Part shown: positions 14,869-24,390 of the stretch, piece after piece | Layout: each line of letters starts with the position of its first letter | How positions within the stretch are numbered: position 1 is the first letter of the stretch | Assembly: GCF_013387495.1 (NCBI RefSeq) | Contig: NZ_JABZEE010000029.1 | Span: forward strand, 62,001 to 126,000 | DNA length: 64,000 nt | Source: Streptomyces sp. PKU-EA00015 | GTDB lineage: Bacteria > Actinomycetota > Actinomycetes > Streptomycetales > Streptomycetaceae | Reading direction: 5' to 3' | Notes under the pieces: model-generated | The model's database searches: none | What the model saw: only the letters and a program-made list of their open reading frames with translations | Told to the model about the DNA's origin: nothing | Position numbers and translations under genes: made by a program

Positions 14869-17781
14869 GTGCGGCTCGGGGGCGGAAGACGTACAGCGGC
14901 GGCCGTCGCCGTCGCCGTCATCGGCGGTCTGCTGGGCGGGGCGCCGGGGGCCGTCGCGGCCCCCGCGGACCCCGGCGCACCGGCGGGCTCCGCGCAGGAC
15001 CCCGAGGGCGCCGCGGCGGCGCCCTCCGTGTGGCCGCGCCCCCAGTCGCTGCGGGCCACGGGCGGCGCCGTCCCGCTCGGCGACGAGGCGACCGTCGTCG
15101 CGGACCCGGCCGCCGACCCGCACGCGGTAGGGCTGCTGAAGGACCTGCTGCGCGAGGCCGGTGTACGGACGGTGCACACCGCACTGCCCGGCCGCGGGCC
15201 GGTGTTCCGGGTCGCAGGCCAGGGCGCGCACGAGGCGCTGCGCGCCCTGCGCGCGGCGGAGCGCGCCGACCTGCCGGCGGGCGGCTACCGCCTGGCGGCG
15301 GGCCGCACCGGCGGCCGCGACACGGTCGCGCTCGACGGCGTGGGCGGCGACGGCCTGTTCCACGCGGTACAGACGCTGCGGCAGCTCGTGACGGACGGCA
15401 GCGTCGCGGGCGTCGTCGTGCGCGACTGGCCCGGAACAGCCGTGCGGGGCCTGACGGAGGGCTTCTACGGCGAGCCCTGGTCGCACGAACAGCGGCTCGC
15501 GCAGCTCGACTTCATGGGGCGCACCAAGCAGAACCGCTACCTGTACGCCGCCGGTGACGACCCCTACCGGCAGTCGATGTGGCGCGAGCCGTACCCGGCG
15601 GCGCAGCGCGCCGAGTTCCGCGAACTGGCCGAGCGGGCGCGCCGCAACCACGTCACGCTCGCCTGGGCCGTCGCACCCGCGCAGTCCATGTGCCTGGCCG
15701 ACGACGGGGACGTACGGGCGCTGACCCGCAAGATCGACGCGATGTGGGCGCTGGGGGTGCGCGCCTTCCAGCTGCAGTTCCAGGACGTGAGCTACAGCGA
15801 GTGGCACTGCGACAAGGACGCGGAGACGTACGGGTCGGGTCCCGAGGCCGCGGCGAAGGCACAGGCACGGGTCGCGGACGCCGTCTCGCGGCACCTGGCC
15901 GACCGCCACCCGGGCGCCGAGGCGCTGTCGGTGATGCCGACCGAGTTCTACCAGGAGGGGGCCACGGAGTACCGCACGGCGCTCGCGAGGGAGCTCGACG
16001 GGGCGGTGCGCGTGGCGTGGACCGGTGTCGGCGTCGTGCCGCGCACGATCACGGGACGTGAACTGGCGGGCGCGCGGGACGCGTTCGACCATCCGCTGGT
16101 CACGATGGACAACTACCCGGTCAACGACTACGCGCAGGACCGGCTGTTCCTCGGCCCGTACACAGGCCGGGAGCCGGCGGTCGCGACCGGCTCGGCGGCT
16201 CTGCTGGCCAACGCGATGGAGCAGGCGTCCGCCTCCCGCATCCCCCTGTTCACCGCGGCCGACTACGCCTGGAACCCCAAGGGCTACCGCCCCGAGCAGT
16301 CCTGGCAGGCCGCGCTGGACGACCTCGCGGGAGGCGACCCGCGCACGCGGGAGGCGCTGGCGGTCCTGGCCGGGAACGACTCGTCGTCGATCCTCAGCCC
16401 CGAGAGCGAGTCGGCGTACCTGCGGCCGCTGATGGACGCGTTCTGGAGCTCCCGCACCACGACGGACGCCGGGGCGCGGGACCGGGCGGCGGCGGCGCTG
16501 CGTTCGGCGTTCACGGTGATGCGCCTCGCGCCCGAGCGGCTCGAGCACACGGCCGACGGGCGACTGGCCCACGAAGTGCGGCCGTGGCTGGACCAGTTGG
16601 CCCGTTACGGCCGGGCCGGCGAGCTGGCGGTCGACATGCTGCAGGCCCAGGCGCGCGGGGACGGGCAGGCAGCCTGGCGGGCGTCTCTCGACCTGGAGGC
16701 GCGGCACAAGGAACTGCGGGCGAGCCGGGCCACCGTCGGCAAGGGCGTGCTCGGCCCGTTCCTCGACCGCGTGGTGAAGGAGTCGCGGGCGTGGACGGGC
16801 GCCGACCGGGTCAGGGAGGGCGAGAACACCGTCTGGCTGGAGCGGCCGCGTCCGCTGACGGCGGTCACGGCGATGACCCAGCCCACCGCCTCCCCGCGCG
16901 GGCGTCTCGAGGTGCACGTGCCCGGCGAGGGCTGGCGTGCGCTGGCGCCGCTGTCGGCCGGGGGCTGGACGCAGACCGACGCCAGGGGCGTGAAGGTCGA
17001 CGCGCTGCGGGTGTCGCCGGACGGGGACGAGCCGGTCCCGGTCCGTTCGGTGGTGCCGTGGTTCGCGGACGAGCCCGCGGCGGGGCTCGACCTCGTCCGC
17101 ACCCAGACCAACGCCGAGATCGGCGGTGCTCCGCAGCGTGCCGGGGTGCGCCTGACGGCGCAGCGGCCCGGGGAGGTGCGCGGCGCGCTCACCGCGAAGG
17201 CGCCGGCGGGCATCGAGGTGAAGGTGCCCAAGGAGACGACGGTGCCTCGCGGGCTGCGGACCACGGTCCCGGTGGAGGTGACGGTCCCCGAGGACACGCC
17301 GGCGGGCGAGTACCGCGTGCCGCTGTCCTTCGCGGGGCAGGAGAGCACGCTGACGGTGCGCGCCTTCCCGAGGACGGGCACCACGGACCTCGCGCGCGGC
17401 GCCGGCGTGCGCGCCTCCTCGTCCGGCGACGAGACCGCGGACTACCCGGCCGCGGCGGCCGTCGACGGCGACCCGCGAAGCCGCTGGTCCTCGACGCTCG
17501 GCCCGACGGCCTGGTGGCAGCTGGAGCTGCCCCGGCCGGAGCGGGTGGGCCTGGTGGTGCTGCACTGGCAGGAGGCGTACGCGACGAGGTACCGCGTCCA
17601 GGTCTCGGCGGACGGCCGGGTCTGGCGCACGGCGGCGACGGTCACGGACGGCAGGGGCGGACGCGAGGCGGTCCGCATGGACGCCAGGGGCACCCGCTTC
17701 GTCCGTGTGCAGGGCGACGAGCGGGTCACCGAGTTCGGGTACTCGCTGTTCTCGGTGGAGACCTACGCGGTCGCGGAGTGA
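14869..17781 (+). CDS. secreted GH84 beta-N-acetylglucosaminidase (hyaluronidase/O-GlcNAcase-like) with carbohydrate-binding domain
   Basis: A 970-aa exported glycosidase. Signal peptide at residues 1-30 ('AVAVAVIGGLLGGAPGAVAA'), GH20b/GH84 N-terminal domain to about 180, GH84 barrel from 'GLTEGFYGEPWSHEQRL' to about 480, a helical region to 640, an NEW3-type beta domain near 770-820 and a C-terminal F5/8-type (CBM32-like) module from about 840. Known GH84 enzymes use a DD pair in a substrate-assisted mechanism; here the likely site reads Gln305-Asp306 in 'QLQFQDVSY'. The first aspartate appears replaced, which may change or weaken activity. The GTG at 14869 has GAGGGGA 7 bp upstream. The likely substrates are GlcNAc-containing glycans. 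Confidence 0.88.
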   Translation: MRLGGGRRTAAAVAVAVIGGLLGGAPGAVAAPADPGAPAGSAQDPEGAAAAPSVWPRPQSLRATGGAVPLGDEATVVADPAADPHAVGLLKDLLREAGVRTVHTALPGRGPVFRVAGQGAHEALRALRAAERADLPAGGYRLAAGRTGGRDTVALDGVGGDGLFHAVQTLRQLVTDGSVAGVVVRDWPGTAVRGLTEGFYGEPWSHEQRLAQLDFMGRTKQNRYLYAAGDDPYRQSMWREPYPAAQRAEFRELAERARRNHVTLAWAVAPAQSMCLADDGDVRALTRKIDAMWALGVRAFQLQFQDVSYSEWHCDKDAETYGSGPEAAAKAQARVADAVSRHLADRHPGAEALSVMPTEFYQEGATEYRTALARELDGAVRVAWTGVGVVPRTITGRELAGARDAFDHPLVTMDNYPVNDYAQDRLFLGPYTGREPAVATGSAALLANAMEQASASRIPLFTAADYAWNPKGYRPEQSWQAALDDLAGGDPRTREALAVLAGNDSSSILSPESESAYLRPLMDAFWSSRTTTDAGARDRAAAALRSAFTVMRLAPERLEHTADGRLAHEVRPWLDQLARYGRAGELAVDMLQAQARGDGQAAWRASLDLEARHKELRASRATVGKGVLGPFLDRVVKESRAWTGADRVREGENTVWLERPRPLTAVTAMTQPTASPRGRLEVHVPGEGWRALAPLSAGGWTQTDARGVKVDALRVSPDGDEPVPVRSVVPWFADEPAAGLDLVRTQTNAEIGGAPQRAGVRLTAQRPGEVRGALTAKAPAGIEVKVPKETTVPRGLRTTVPVEVTVPEDTPAGEYRVPLSFAGQESTLTVRAFPRTGTTDLARGAGVRASSSGDETADYPAAAAVDGDPRSRWSSTLGPTAWWQLELPRPERVGLVVLHWQEAYATRYRVQVSADGRVWRTAATVTDGRGGREAVRMDARGTRFVRVQGDERVTEFGYSLFSVETYAVAE

Positions 17782-17837
17782 GGCCCGGGCACGGCCGCAA
17801 AGTGGCATGCGGCCGACGGCGCGGGAGTGCGCGGCGC

Positions 17838-17859
17838 CCTCCCCGCTCGCGCGGGGAGG
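17838..17859 (-). terminator. hairpin between the convergent GH84 and HNH genes
   Basis: A perfect 9-bp stem (17838-17846 with 17851-17859) has loop TCGC. A six-base A run on the + strand at 17865-17870 gives a T run ahead of the stem on the minus strand. Position between two converging genes suggests bidirectional termination. Confidence 0.5.
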
Positions 17860-17883
17860 TGCACAAAAAATGGCCTTCGGTCG

Positions 17884-18420
17884 TCAGGCGGAAATGCCGT
17901 CGATCCGGGCCATCGCGTCGTCCGCGCCGTACGGCTGCAGGTAGGGCAGCCAGCGCGGGTCCCTATGTCCGGTCCCGATGATGCGCCAGGCCAGTCCGCT
18001 CGGCGGCGCGGGCTGGTGGCGCAGGCGCCATCCCAGTTCGCGCAGGTGCCGGTCGGCCTTGACGTGGTTGCAGCGGCGGCAGGCGGCCACCACGTTGTCC
18101 CAGGCGTGCTGTCCCCCGCGACTGCGCGGAACGACATGGTCGACGCTGGTTGCGACGCCACCGCAGTACATACAGCGCCCGCCGTCGCGGGCGAAGAGCG
18201 CTTTGCGGGTGAGAGGAACGGGCCCCCGGTAAGGGACCCGCACGAACCGTTTGAGCCGCACCACGCTGGGAGCGGCGACGACACGGGTCGCACTGTGCAT
18301 GAAGGCGCCGGATTCCTCGAGGCAGGTTGCCTTGTTCTCCAGGACGAGGACGAGCGCGCGGCGGAGCGGTACGACGCCGAGCGGCTCGTACGACGCGTTG
18401 AGGACCAGGACATGCGGCAC
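17884..18420 (-). CDS. HNH endonuclease family protein
   Basis: A 178-aa protein with an HNH nuclease core near residues 85-135: zinc cysteines in 'CMYCG' and 'CRRCN', and the catalytic 'DHVVPRSRGGQHAWDNVV' stretch. The N-terminal 'VLVLNASYEPLGVVPLRRALVL' segment is the conserved lead-in of the widespread actinobacterial stand-alone HNH family. The GTG at 18420 has AAGGAGG 8 bp upstream. There is no methylase or specificity partner nearby, so a housekeeping DNA-processing role is more likely than restriction. It is transcribed divergently from mscS, with a 256-bp shared promoter region. Confidence 0.88.
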   Translation of the reverse strand: MPHVLVLNASYEPLGVVPLRRALVLVLENKATCLEESGAFMHSATRVVAAPSVVRLKRFVRVPYRGPVPLTRKALFARDGGRCMYCGGVATSVDHVVPRSRGGQHAWDNVVAACRRCNHVKADRHLRELGWRLRHQPAPPSGLAWRIIGTGHRDPRWLPYLQPYGADDAMARIDGISA

Positions 18421-18676
18421 GGTGGATGCCTCCTTGTACGCCGGCGGCGCGTGGCTCGCGCCGGGACGATCTGTCTTCAGTTTGTCCTCATGGCCGGTCC
18501 CGGCGCCACCACGTGCGCGTAACGGGCTGGAGGTGTTTTCCGCCACAGGCCTCGGGACGTTCCTCCCCTTTTCTTCCCCCGGGTGAGCCTTGTCTCTCCC
18601 TCGGCCGACCACGGGGTGACAGCCTTCGTCCCCCGTTAGGGTGGTTGGTCTCATCGCTCCCTGGAGGTTCTCCCCT

Positions 18677-19747
18677 GTGACCGCGTTCTGGTCCGCCGTC
18701 CGCACGGACGCCGATCCCTCGCCCGCACCCGTCACGCTCGACGAGGCCGCCAAGCAGGCCGGCGACGCCGCCGGCTGGGTCGAGGAGAACTGGTCGACCT
18801 GGCTGAACACCGGGCTGCGCATCGCGCTGATCCTGGTCGTGGCCCTTGTCCTGCGCATGCTCGTGCGCCGGGCCCTGACCAAGCTGATAGAGCGGATGAA
18901 CCGCTCCGCGCAGGCGGTGGAGGGCACGACGCTCGGCGGTCTGCTGGTCAACGCGGAGCGGCGCCGGCAGCGCTCGGAGGCCATCGGCTCGGTGCTCCGC
19001 TCGATCGCGTCGTTCGTCATCCTCGGCACCGCGTTCCTGATGATCCTCGGGGCGTTCAAGATCGACCTCGCGCCGCTGCTCGCCTCCGCCGGTGTCGCCG
19101 GTGTCGCGATCGGTTTCGGTGCGCGCAACCTCGTCACCGACTTCCTCTCCGGTGTCTTCATGATCATGGAGGACCAGTACGGCGTCGGGGACTCGGTCGA
19201 CGCGGGCGTCGCCTCCGGCGAGGTGATCGAGGTCGGCCTGCGCGTCACGAAGCTGCGCGGCGACAACGGCGAGATCTGGTACGTCCGCAACGGCGAGATC
19301 AAGCGGATCGGCAACCTCAGCCAGGGCTGGGCGACCGCCGGCGTCGACGTCACCGTCCGCTCGTCCGAGGACTTGGACCAGGTCAAGGCCGTGATCGGGG
19401 AGGTGGCGGACGACCTCGCCAAGGACGAGCCGTGGAACGAGCAGCTCTGGGGCCCGGTCGAGGTCCTGGGCCTGACCGAGGTGCTGCTGGAGTCGATGAC
19501 CTTCCGCGTGTCGGCGAAGACCATGCCGGGCAAGTCGTTCGGCGTGGAGCGCGAGCTGCGCTGGCGGATCAAGCGGGCCTTCGACGCCGCGGGCATCCGG
19601 ATCGTCGGCGGTCTGCCGCAGCAGGCGACGGAGGCGGCCGCCGACCCGGCCGCCGGCATGGCGCCGCCGTCCGCCTATGCGTCGACGACGTCGCCGCAGT
19701 CGCTGGCCGCGTCCCCGATCCCGCCGCCCGCCAACCTGACGAAGTAG
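18677..19747 (+). CDS. small-conductance mechanosensitive channel (MscS family)
   Basis: A 356-aa membrane protein: periplasmic N-terminus, two to three transmembrane helices, then the pore-lining TM3 with the alternating Gly/Ala pattern 'LLASAGVAGVAIGFGARNLV', and the beta and alpha/beta cytoplasmic vestibule domains ('NGEIWYVRNGEIKRIGNLSQ'). It opens under membrane tension to release solutes after osmotic downshift. The GTG at 18677 follows GGAGG (18663-18667). The extra 12 codons in frame upstream have no ribosome site. The last 40 residues are a disordered Ala/Pro/Ser tail. Confidence 0.92.
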   Translation: MTAFWSAVRTDADPSPAPVTLDEAAKQAGDAAGWVEENWSTWLNTGLRIALILVVALVLRMLVRRALTKLIERMNRSAQAVEGTTLGGLLVNAERRRQRSEAIGSVLRSIASFVILGTAFLMILGAFKIDLAPLLASAGVAGVAIGFGARNLVTDFLSGVFMIMEDQYGVGDSVDAGVASGEVIEVGLRVTKLRGDNGEIWYVRNGEIKRIGNLSQGWATAGVDVTVRSSEDLDQVKAVIGEVADDLAKDEPWNEQLWGPVEVLGLTEVLLESMTFRVSAKTMPGKSFGVERELRWRIKRAFDAAGIRIVGGLPQQATEAAADPAAGMAPPSAYASTTSPQSLAASPIPPPANLTK

Positions 19748-19788
19748 CCGCCCGCCGGGCCCCGGACGCCCGGCCGCACCGCTCGCAG

Positions 19789-19827
19789 CGCCCCCTCGGT
19801 AACGCTTTGGTTGCCCAGGGGGCGTTT
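19789..19827 (+). terminator. terminator of mscS
   Basis: An 8-bp stem CGCCCCCT/AGGGGGCG (19789-19796 with 19817-19824) encloses a 20-nt loop and is followed by TTT. It lies 42 bp after the mscS stop and isolates the sugar regulon that follows. Confidence 0.65.
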
Positions 19828-19871
19828 GCCATTGACGACCCGCCGAGGGCGGCCTACTTTCCTCTACAGAA

Positions 19872-19886
19872 TAGGAAAGTTTCCTA
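19872..19886. promoter_or_regulatory. candidate ROK-repressor operator (TAGGAAAGTTTCCTA)
   Basis: A perfect 7+1+7 palindrome 31 bp upstream of the ROK repressor start. The sequence around it (GAATA-GGAAAG-TTTCC-TAAC) resembles the AGGAAA/TTTCCT half-sites known for actinobacterial ROK/XylR-type repressors. Its position suits autoregulation and control of the whole downstream operon. The assignment is inferred from sequence only. Confidence 0.6.
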
Positions 19887-19917
19887 ACAGTCCAGAGCAA
19901 GGGCAGGTGCAACCGTC

Positions 19918-21120
19918 GTGGCCGGAACGACGCCCGGAACCCCGCGTGTGCTGCGCGCCATGAACGACCGTGCCGCACTCGATCTGCTGCTGGAGCACGG
20001 CCCGCTCTCCCGTACCCGGATCGGCAAGCTGACCGGACTGTCCAAGCCCACCGCCTCCCAGCTGCTGGCCCGGCTGGAGGCCGCGGGCCTCGTCGTCGCG
20101 ACGGGCACCACCGCGGGGCGGCCGGGCCCGAGCGCCCAGCTGTACGCCGTCAACGCCCGCGCCGCCTACGCCGCCGGGCTCGACGTCACCCCGCAGCGCA
20201 TCCGCGCCGCCGTCGCCGACATCACGGGCGCAACCGTCGGCGAGTTCGAGCTGCCCACCCCCGGGCGGCGCGCGGAGAGCGTCGTCCGGCAGGTCACCGG
20301 CGCGCTCGACGGCGCCGTCAAGGCCGCCGGCGTCACCCGTGCCGACGTCCACCGCATGGTCGTCGGCACGCCCGGCGCCTTCGACCCCTCGACGGGCCGC
20401 CTGCGCTACGCCTCCCACCTGCCCGGCTGGCACTCCCCCACCCTGCTGGGCGAACTCGCCGCGGCGCTGCCGATGCCCGTCGAGTACGAGAACGACGTCA
20501 ACCTCGTCGCCGTCGCCGAGCAGCGCGGCGGCGCCGCCCACGGCCACGAGGACTTCGTCCTGCTGTGGAACGAGGAGGGCCTCGGCGCCGCCGTCGTCAT
20601 CGGCGGCCGGCTGCACCGCGGCTTCACGGGCGGCGCCGGCGAGGTCGGCTTCCTGCCCGTGCCCGGGACGCCGCTGGTCCGCCAGGTGACCAAGGCGAAC
20701 AGCGGCGGCTTCCAGGAACTGGCCGGCGCCCAGGCGCTGCCCCGGCTCGCGCGGGAGCTCGGCATCGAGGGTGTCGGCAGCGGCCCGCACACCGAGGTCG
20801 CCACCGCGCTGGTCGCCCGTGCCGCCGAGGCGGGCTCGGGGCCGTACCGTCAGCTGCTCGACGCGTACGCGACCGGGCTCGCGACCGGGCTCGCGTCCAT
20901 GGTCGCCGTGCTCGACCCGGAGCTCGTCGTCCTGTCCGGCGAGGCGATCGTCGCGGGCGGGGAGCCGCTGCGCGAGCGAGTCCAGGCCGAGCTCACCGAA
21001 CTGGCGGCCTCCCGGCCCCGGCTGGTGCTCGGCTCGGTGCGCCGCAGCCCGGTGCTGCGGGGCGCGCTGGAAAGCGCCCTGGCCACGACCCGCGACGAGG
21101 TCTTCGACACCTCCCGCTGA
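19918..21120 (+). CDS. ROK-family transcriptional repressor
   Basis: A 400-aa regulator with an N-terminal winged HTH ('GPLSRTRIGKLTGLSKPTASQLLARLEAAGLV', about residues 24-60) and a ROK sugar-kinase-fold domain from 80 on ('VVGTPGAFDPSTG', 'VEYENDVNLVAVAEQ', 'GFTGGAGEVGFLP'). The zinc-binding CxCGxxGC motif of true ROK kinases is absent, which fits a sugar-sensing repressor without kinase activity. It heads the ABC-importer/GH4/kinase cluster, 61 bp before the binding-protein gene, and has a palindromic operator just upstream. The inducer is presumably the imported sugar or its phosphate. Confidence 0.9.
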   Translation: MAGTTPGTPRVLRAMNDRAALDLLLEHGPLSRTRIGKLTGLSKPTASQLLARLEAAGLVVATGTTAGRPGPSAQLYAVNARAAYAAGLDVTPQRIRAAVADITGATVGEFELPTPGRRAESVVRQVTGALDGAVKAAGVTRADVHRMVVGTPGAFDPSTGRLRYASHLPGWHSPTLLGELAAALPMPVEYENDVNLVAVAEQRGGAAHGHEDFVLLWNEEGLGAAVVIGGRLHRGFTGGAGEVGFLPVPGTPLVRQVTKANSGGFQELAGAQALPRLARELGIEGVGSGPHTEVATALVARAAEAGSGPYRQLLDAYATGLATGLASMVAVLDPELVVLSGEAIVAGGEPLRERVQAELTELAASRPRLVLGSVRRSPVLRGALESALATTRDEVFDTSR

Positions 21121-21181
21121 ACCCTCGTCTCCGCTTCTCCCCTTCGCCCCGACTCCGTCCTCGTCACAGGGAGACACCGCC

Positions 21182-22519
21182 ATGCCCAGAGACCGCCGGA
21201 CCACGGCCGCCGCGCTCGCGGCGGCGGCCGCGATATCGCTCCTCGCGTCGGCCTGCACCGGCTCGGCCGGGAACGGCGCCGCCGACGACCCGGACGCGAG
21301 GACCACGCTGACCTTCTGGCACGGCTGGTCCGCACCCGCCGAGGTCGCGGCGATCGAGGCCAACATCAAGGCCTTCGAGGACAAGCACCCAGGCATCACG
21401 GTCGAGGTCGTCAAGGGCATCACCGACGACAAGCTCAACCAGGGCCTGCGCGCGGGCGGTTCCAGCGCCCCCGACGTCGTCTCGTCCTTCACCACCGACA
21501 ACGTCGGGCGGTTCTGCTCCTCCAAGGCACTCACCGACCTGAAGCCGTTCCTGGACACGTCCGGGATCGACCCGCGCAAGACGTTCCTGCCGCAGATGGC
21601 CGAGTACACCGAGCACGACGGCACCCGCTGCACCGTGCCGCTGCTGGGAGACGCGTACGGCCTCTACTACAACAGGACCGCGTTCGAGGAGGCCGGCATC
21701 AAGGCCCCGCCGAAGACGCTGTCCGAGTTCGACGCGGCGGTCAAGAAGCTCACCAGGCCCAAGGGCGACGGCTTCGAACGGCTCGGCTTCATGCCCCTGT
21801 ACCTCGGCTACGAGACCACGGTCGAGCACTACGGCGGCCAGTTCGGCATCCAGTACGTCGACGCCGACGGAAAGTCGAACACGGCCAAGGACCCGGCCGT
21901 CAAGGCGATGCTGACCTGGCAGAAGAAGCTCGTGGACGACCTCGGCGGCTTCGCGAAGCTCAACCGGTTCCGCACGGCGCTCGGGGACGAGTGGGGCCCC
22001 AAGCACCCGTTCCACACCGGCCAGGTCGCCATGCAGCTCGACGGCGAGTGGCGCGGCAAGATGGCCTCCGACGCGAAGCTCCCCTTCGAGATCGGCGCGG
22101 CGCCCTTCCCCGTCCCCGACGACCAGGCGGCCGACTACGGCAAGGGCTACCTCTCCGGCACGGTCCTCGGCATCGCGAGCAACAGCCCGCGCAAGAACGC
22201 CGCGTGGGAGCTCGTGAAGTATCTGTCCACCGACACCGACGCGGTCGTCTCCTTCGCCAACGCCATCCACAACGTGCCCTCCACCGTGGCGGCCCTGAAG
22301 TCGCCGAAGCTGAGCGACGACCCTCTGTACCGCACGTTCGTCGACATCGCGCAGCACCCCAAGAGCTCGCACGCACCCTCGTCCGTCAACGGCGGCGCCT
22401 TCCTGCTCACCCTCCAGGACTACGCCCAGACGTACGAGAAGGGCACCGAGAAGGATCTGGACGCCCTGCTGAAGAAGAACGACATCCAGGTCGACAAGGA
22501 CAACGAGCAGGCCCGCTGA
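21182..22519 (+). CDS. sugar ABC transporter substrate-binding lipoprotein
   Basis: A 445-aa family 1 (MalE-like) solute-binding protein. The signal peptide ends in the lipobox 'LASAC', giving lipid-anchored Cys25; the mature part shows 'LTFWHGWSAPAEVAAIE' and 'GQVAMQLDGEWRGKM' typical of carbohydrate binders. It captures a sugar or oligosaccharide outside the membrane for the two permeases that follow. No dedicated ATPase gene is present in the cluster, so it should rely on a shared MsiK-type ATPase, as is known for other Streptomyces sugar importers. The stop overlaps the first permease start (TGATG). Confidence 0.92.
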   Translation: MPRDRRTTAAALAAAAAISLLASACTGSAGNGAADDPDARTTLTFWHGWSAPAEVAAIEANIKAFEDKHPGITVEVVKGITDDKLNQGLRAGGSSAPDVVSSFTTDNVGRFCSSKALTDLKPFLDTSGIDPRKTFLPQMAEYTEHDGTRCTVPLLGDAYGLYYNRTAFEEAGIKAPPKTLSEFDAAVKKLTRPKGDGFERLGFMPLYLGYETTVEHYGGQFGIQYVDADGKSNTAKDPAVKAMLTWQKKLVDDLGGFAKLNRFRTALGDEWGPKHPFHTGQVAMQLDGEWRGKMASDAKLPFEIGAAPFPVPDDQAADYGKGYLSGTVLGIASNSPRKNAAWELVKYLSTDTDAVVSFANAIHNVPSTVAALKSPKLSDDPLYRTFVDIAQHPKSSHAPSSVNGGAFLLTLQDYAQTYEKGTEKDLDALLKKNDIQVDKDNEQAR

Positions 22520-23472
22520 TGACCACGGCCCGCCTCGCACCGGGACTGAGGTCCAAGCGCCGCCGCTCCGCGCTGCGCACCCTCGGCTTCCTGTCCCCCT
22601 GGCTCGTCGGGTTCGGCGTCTTCTTCGCCTACCCGCTGATCGCGACCGTCTACTTCTCCTTCATGGAGTACGACGGGTTCGCCCCGCCCGCCTTCGTGGG
22701 CCTGAAGAACTGGGTGTACGTCTTCCGGGACAACCCGCATCTGTGGCCCGCCCTGGCCAACACCCTGTGGCTCGTCCTGGTGATGGTGACGCTCCGCGTC
22801 GCCTTCGGGCTCGGCATCGGACTGCTCGTCACCCGGATCAGAACGGGCGCGGGAGTCTTCCGCACCCTGTTCTACCTGCCCTACCTGGCCCCGCCGGTCG
22901 CGGCGACGATGTCGTTCGTCTTCCTGCTCAACCCCGGCACGGGCCCGGCCAACACCGTCCTCGGCGCGCTCGGGCTCGGGCAGCCCGAGTGGTTCACCGA
23001 CCCGGCCTGGTCGAAGCCCTCGCTCACGCTGCTCGCGCTGTGGGGCATCGGAGACCTGATGGTCCTGTTCATGGCGTCGCTGCTGGACGTGCCCAAGGAG
23101 CAGTACGAAGCGGCCGCGCTCGACGGCGCGAGCACCTGGCAGCGCTTCCGCTTCGTGACGCTGCCCACCATCTCGCCGATCGTGCTCTTCGCGGTGATCA
23201 CCGGAGTGATCGCGACCATGCAGTACTACACCGAGCCCCTGGTGGCCGCGAAGGTCGCCAGCGGTGTGATCGGCGGCTCGGGGCAGCACTTCGAACCTGG
23301 CTACCCGGACAAGTCCACGCTCACCGTCCCGCAGGTCGTCTACAACCTGGGCTTCCAGCGCTTCGACACCGGAGCGGCGTGCGTGGTCGCGCTGGTGCTG
23401 TTCGCCCTGGCCATGGTGTTCACGGCGTTCCTGATGCGCCGGCGCAGCGGCTTCATGTCGCCGGAGGACTGA
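22519..23472 (+). CDS. sugar ABC transporter permease (MalF type)
   Basis: A 317-aa membrane protein with six hydrophobic segments and the EAA loop 'EQYEAAALDGASTWQRF' that contacts the ATPase. The ATG overlaps the stop of the binding-protein gene by one base, which indicates translational coupling. It pairs with the following permease to form the translocation pore. Confidence 0.92.
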   Translation: MTTARLAPGLRSKRRRSALRTLGFLSPWLVGFGVFFAYPLIATVYFSFMEYDGFAPPAFVGLKNWVYVFRDNPHLWPALANTLWLVLVMVTLRVAFGLGIGLLVTRIRTGAGVFRTLFYLPYLAPPVAATMSFVFLLNPGTGPANTVLGALGLGQPEWFTDPAWSKPSLTLLALWGIGDLMVLFMASLLDVPKEQYEAAALDGASTWQRFRFVTLPTISPIVLFAVITGVIATMQYYTEPLVAAKVASGVIGGSGQHFEPGYPDKSTLTVPQVVYNLGFQRFDTGAACVVALVLFALAMVFTAFLMRRRSGFMSPED

Positions 23473-23475
23473 GCG

Positions 23476-24387
23476 ATGACCCGGACGACAACAACCGTGC
23501 GCCCGCCCGTCCCGCCGGCGGCCGTGACCGCGGCGGGCACCGCTGCCCGGCGCACCGCGCGCCGCAGGGCGGCCCTGGGATGGGTCGCCGTCCACGCGCT
23601 CGGCATCGCCGCCGCGCTGTTCTTCGTGCTCCCGTTCGTCTTCGTGTTCCTGACCGCCGTGATGAGCGACGACCAGGCGCTGACCCGCGATCTGTGGCCG
23701 CGCACCTGGGAGTGGGGCAACTTCGCCACCGTGTGGAACACCCCCGGGTTCCTGACCTGGTGGCGCAACACACTGCTGTACGCGGGGCTCGGGACGGTAC
23801 TCGCCGTGGCCAGCAGCCTCCCGGTGGCGTACGCGCTCGCCAGATTCCGCTTCCGCGGGCGCAACGTGATGATGATGCTGGTGATCGCGGCGATGATGCT
23901 GCCGCCGCAGGTGATCGTCGTGCCGATGTACCTGTTCTGGGCGAAGCAGATGGATCTCGCGGGCACGCTGTGGCCGCTGATCGTCCCGTCCGCCTTCGGC
24001 AACGCGTTCACGATCTTCCTGCTGCGGCAGTTCCTGCTGACGATCCCCCGCGAGTACACCGAGGCGGCCAGGATCGACGGCTGCGGGGAATTCCGCGCGA
24101 TGGTCCGCGTGGTGCTGCCGATGGCCAGGCCGGCGATCGCCGCGGCCGCGCTGTTCCACTTCTTCTTCTGCTGGAACGACTACTTCGGACCGCAGATCTA
24201 CGCCTCCGAGAACCCGGCCGCCTGGACCCTGAGCTACGGCCTGGAGTCCTTCAAGGGCGCCCACCAGACCGACTGGAACCTCACCATGGCGGCCACGGTG
24301 CTGATCATGGCACCGGTGATCGTGGTCTTCTTCTTCGCACAAAAGGCCTTCATCGAGGGCGTCACCCTGACCGGAGTAAAGGGCTGA
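23476..24387 (+). CDS. sugar ABC transporter permease (MalG type)
   Basis: A 303-aa membrane protein with a cytoplasmic N-terminus rich in Thr/Arg, six predicted membrane spans and the EAA loop 'EYTEAARIDGCGEFRAM'. It starts 3 bp after the first permease and ends 3 bp before the GH4 gene. It is the second half of the importer pore, and the tight spacing marks one transcript. Confidence 0.92.
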   Translation: MTRTTTTVRPPVPPAAVTAAGTAARRTARRRAALGWVAVHALGIAAALFFVLPFVFVFLTAVMSDDQALTRDLWPRTWEWGNFATVWNTPGFLTWWRNTLLYAGLGTVLAVASSLPVAYALARFRFRGRNVMMMLVIAAMMLPPQVIVVPMYLFWAKQMDLAGTLWPLIVPSAFGNAFTIFLLRQFLLTIPREYTEAARIDGCGEFRAMVRVVLPMARPAIAAAALFHFFFCWNDYFGPQIYASENPAAWTLSYGLESFKGAHQTDWNLTMAATVLIMAPVIVVFFFAQKAFIEGVTLTGVKG

Positions 24388-24390
24388 TCC

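Noticed and set aside
17884..18420. HNH protein as part of a restriction or defence system
   Set aside because: The family is a widespread stand-alone actinobacterial HNH protein, and no methylase, helicase or specificity gene is adjacent.
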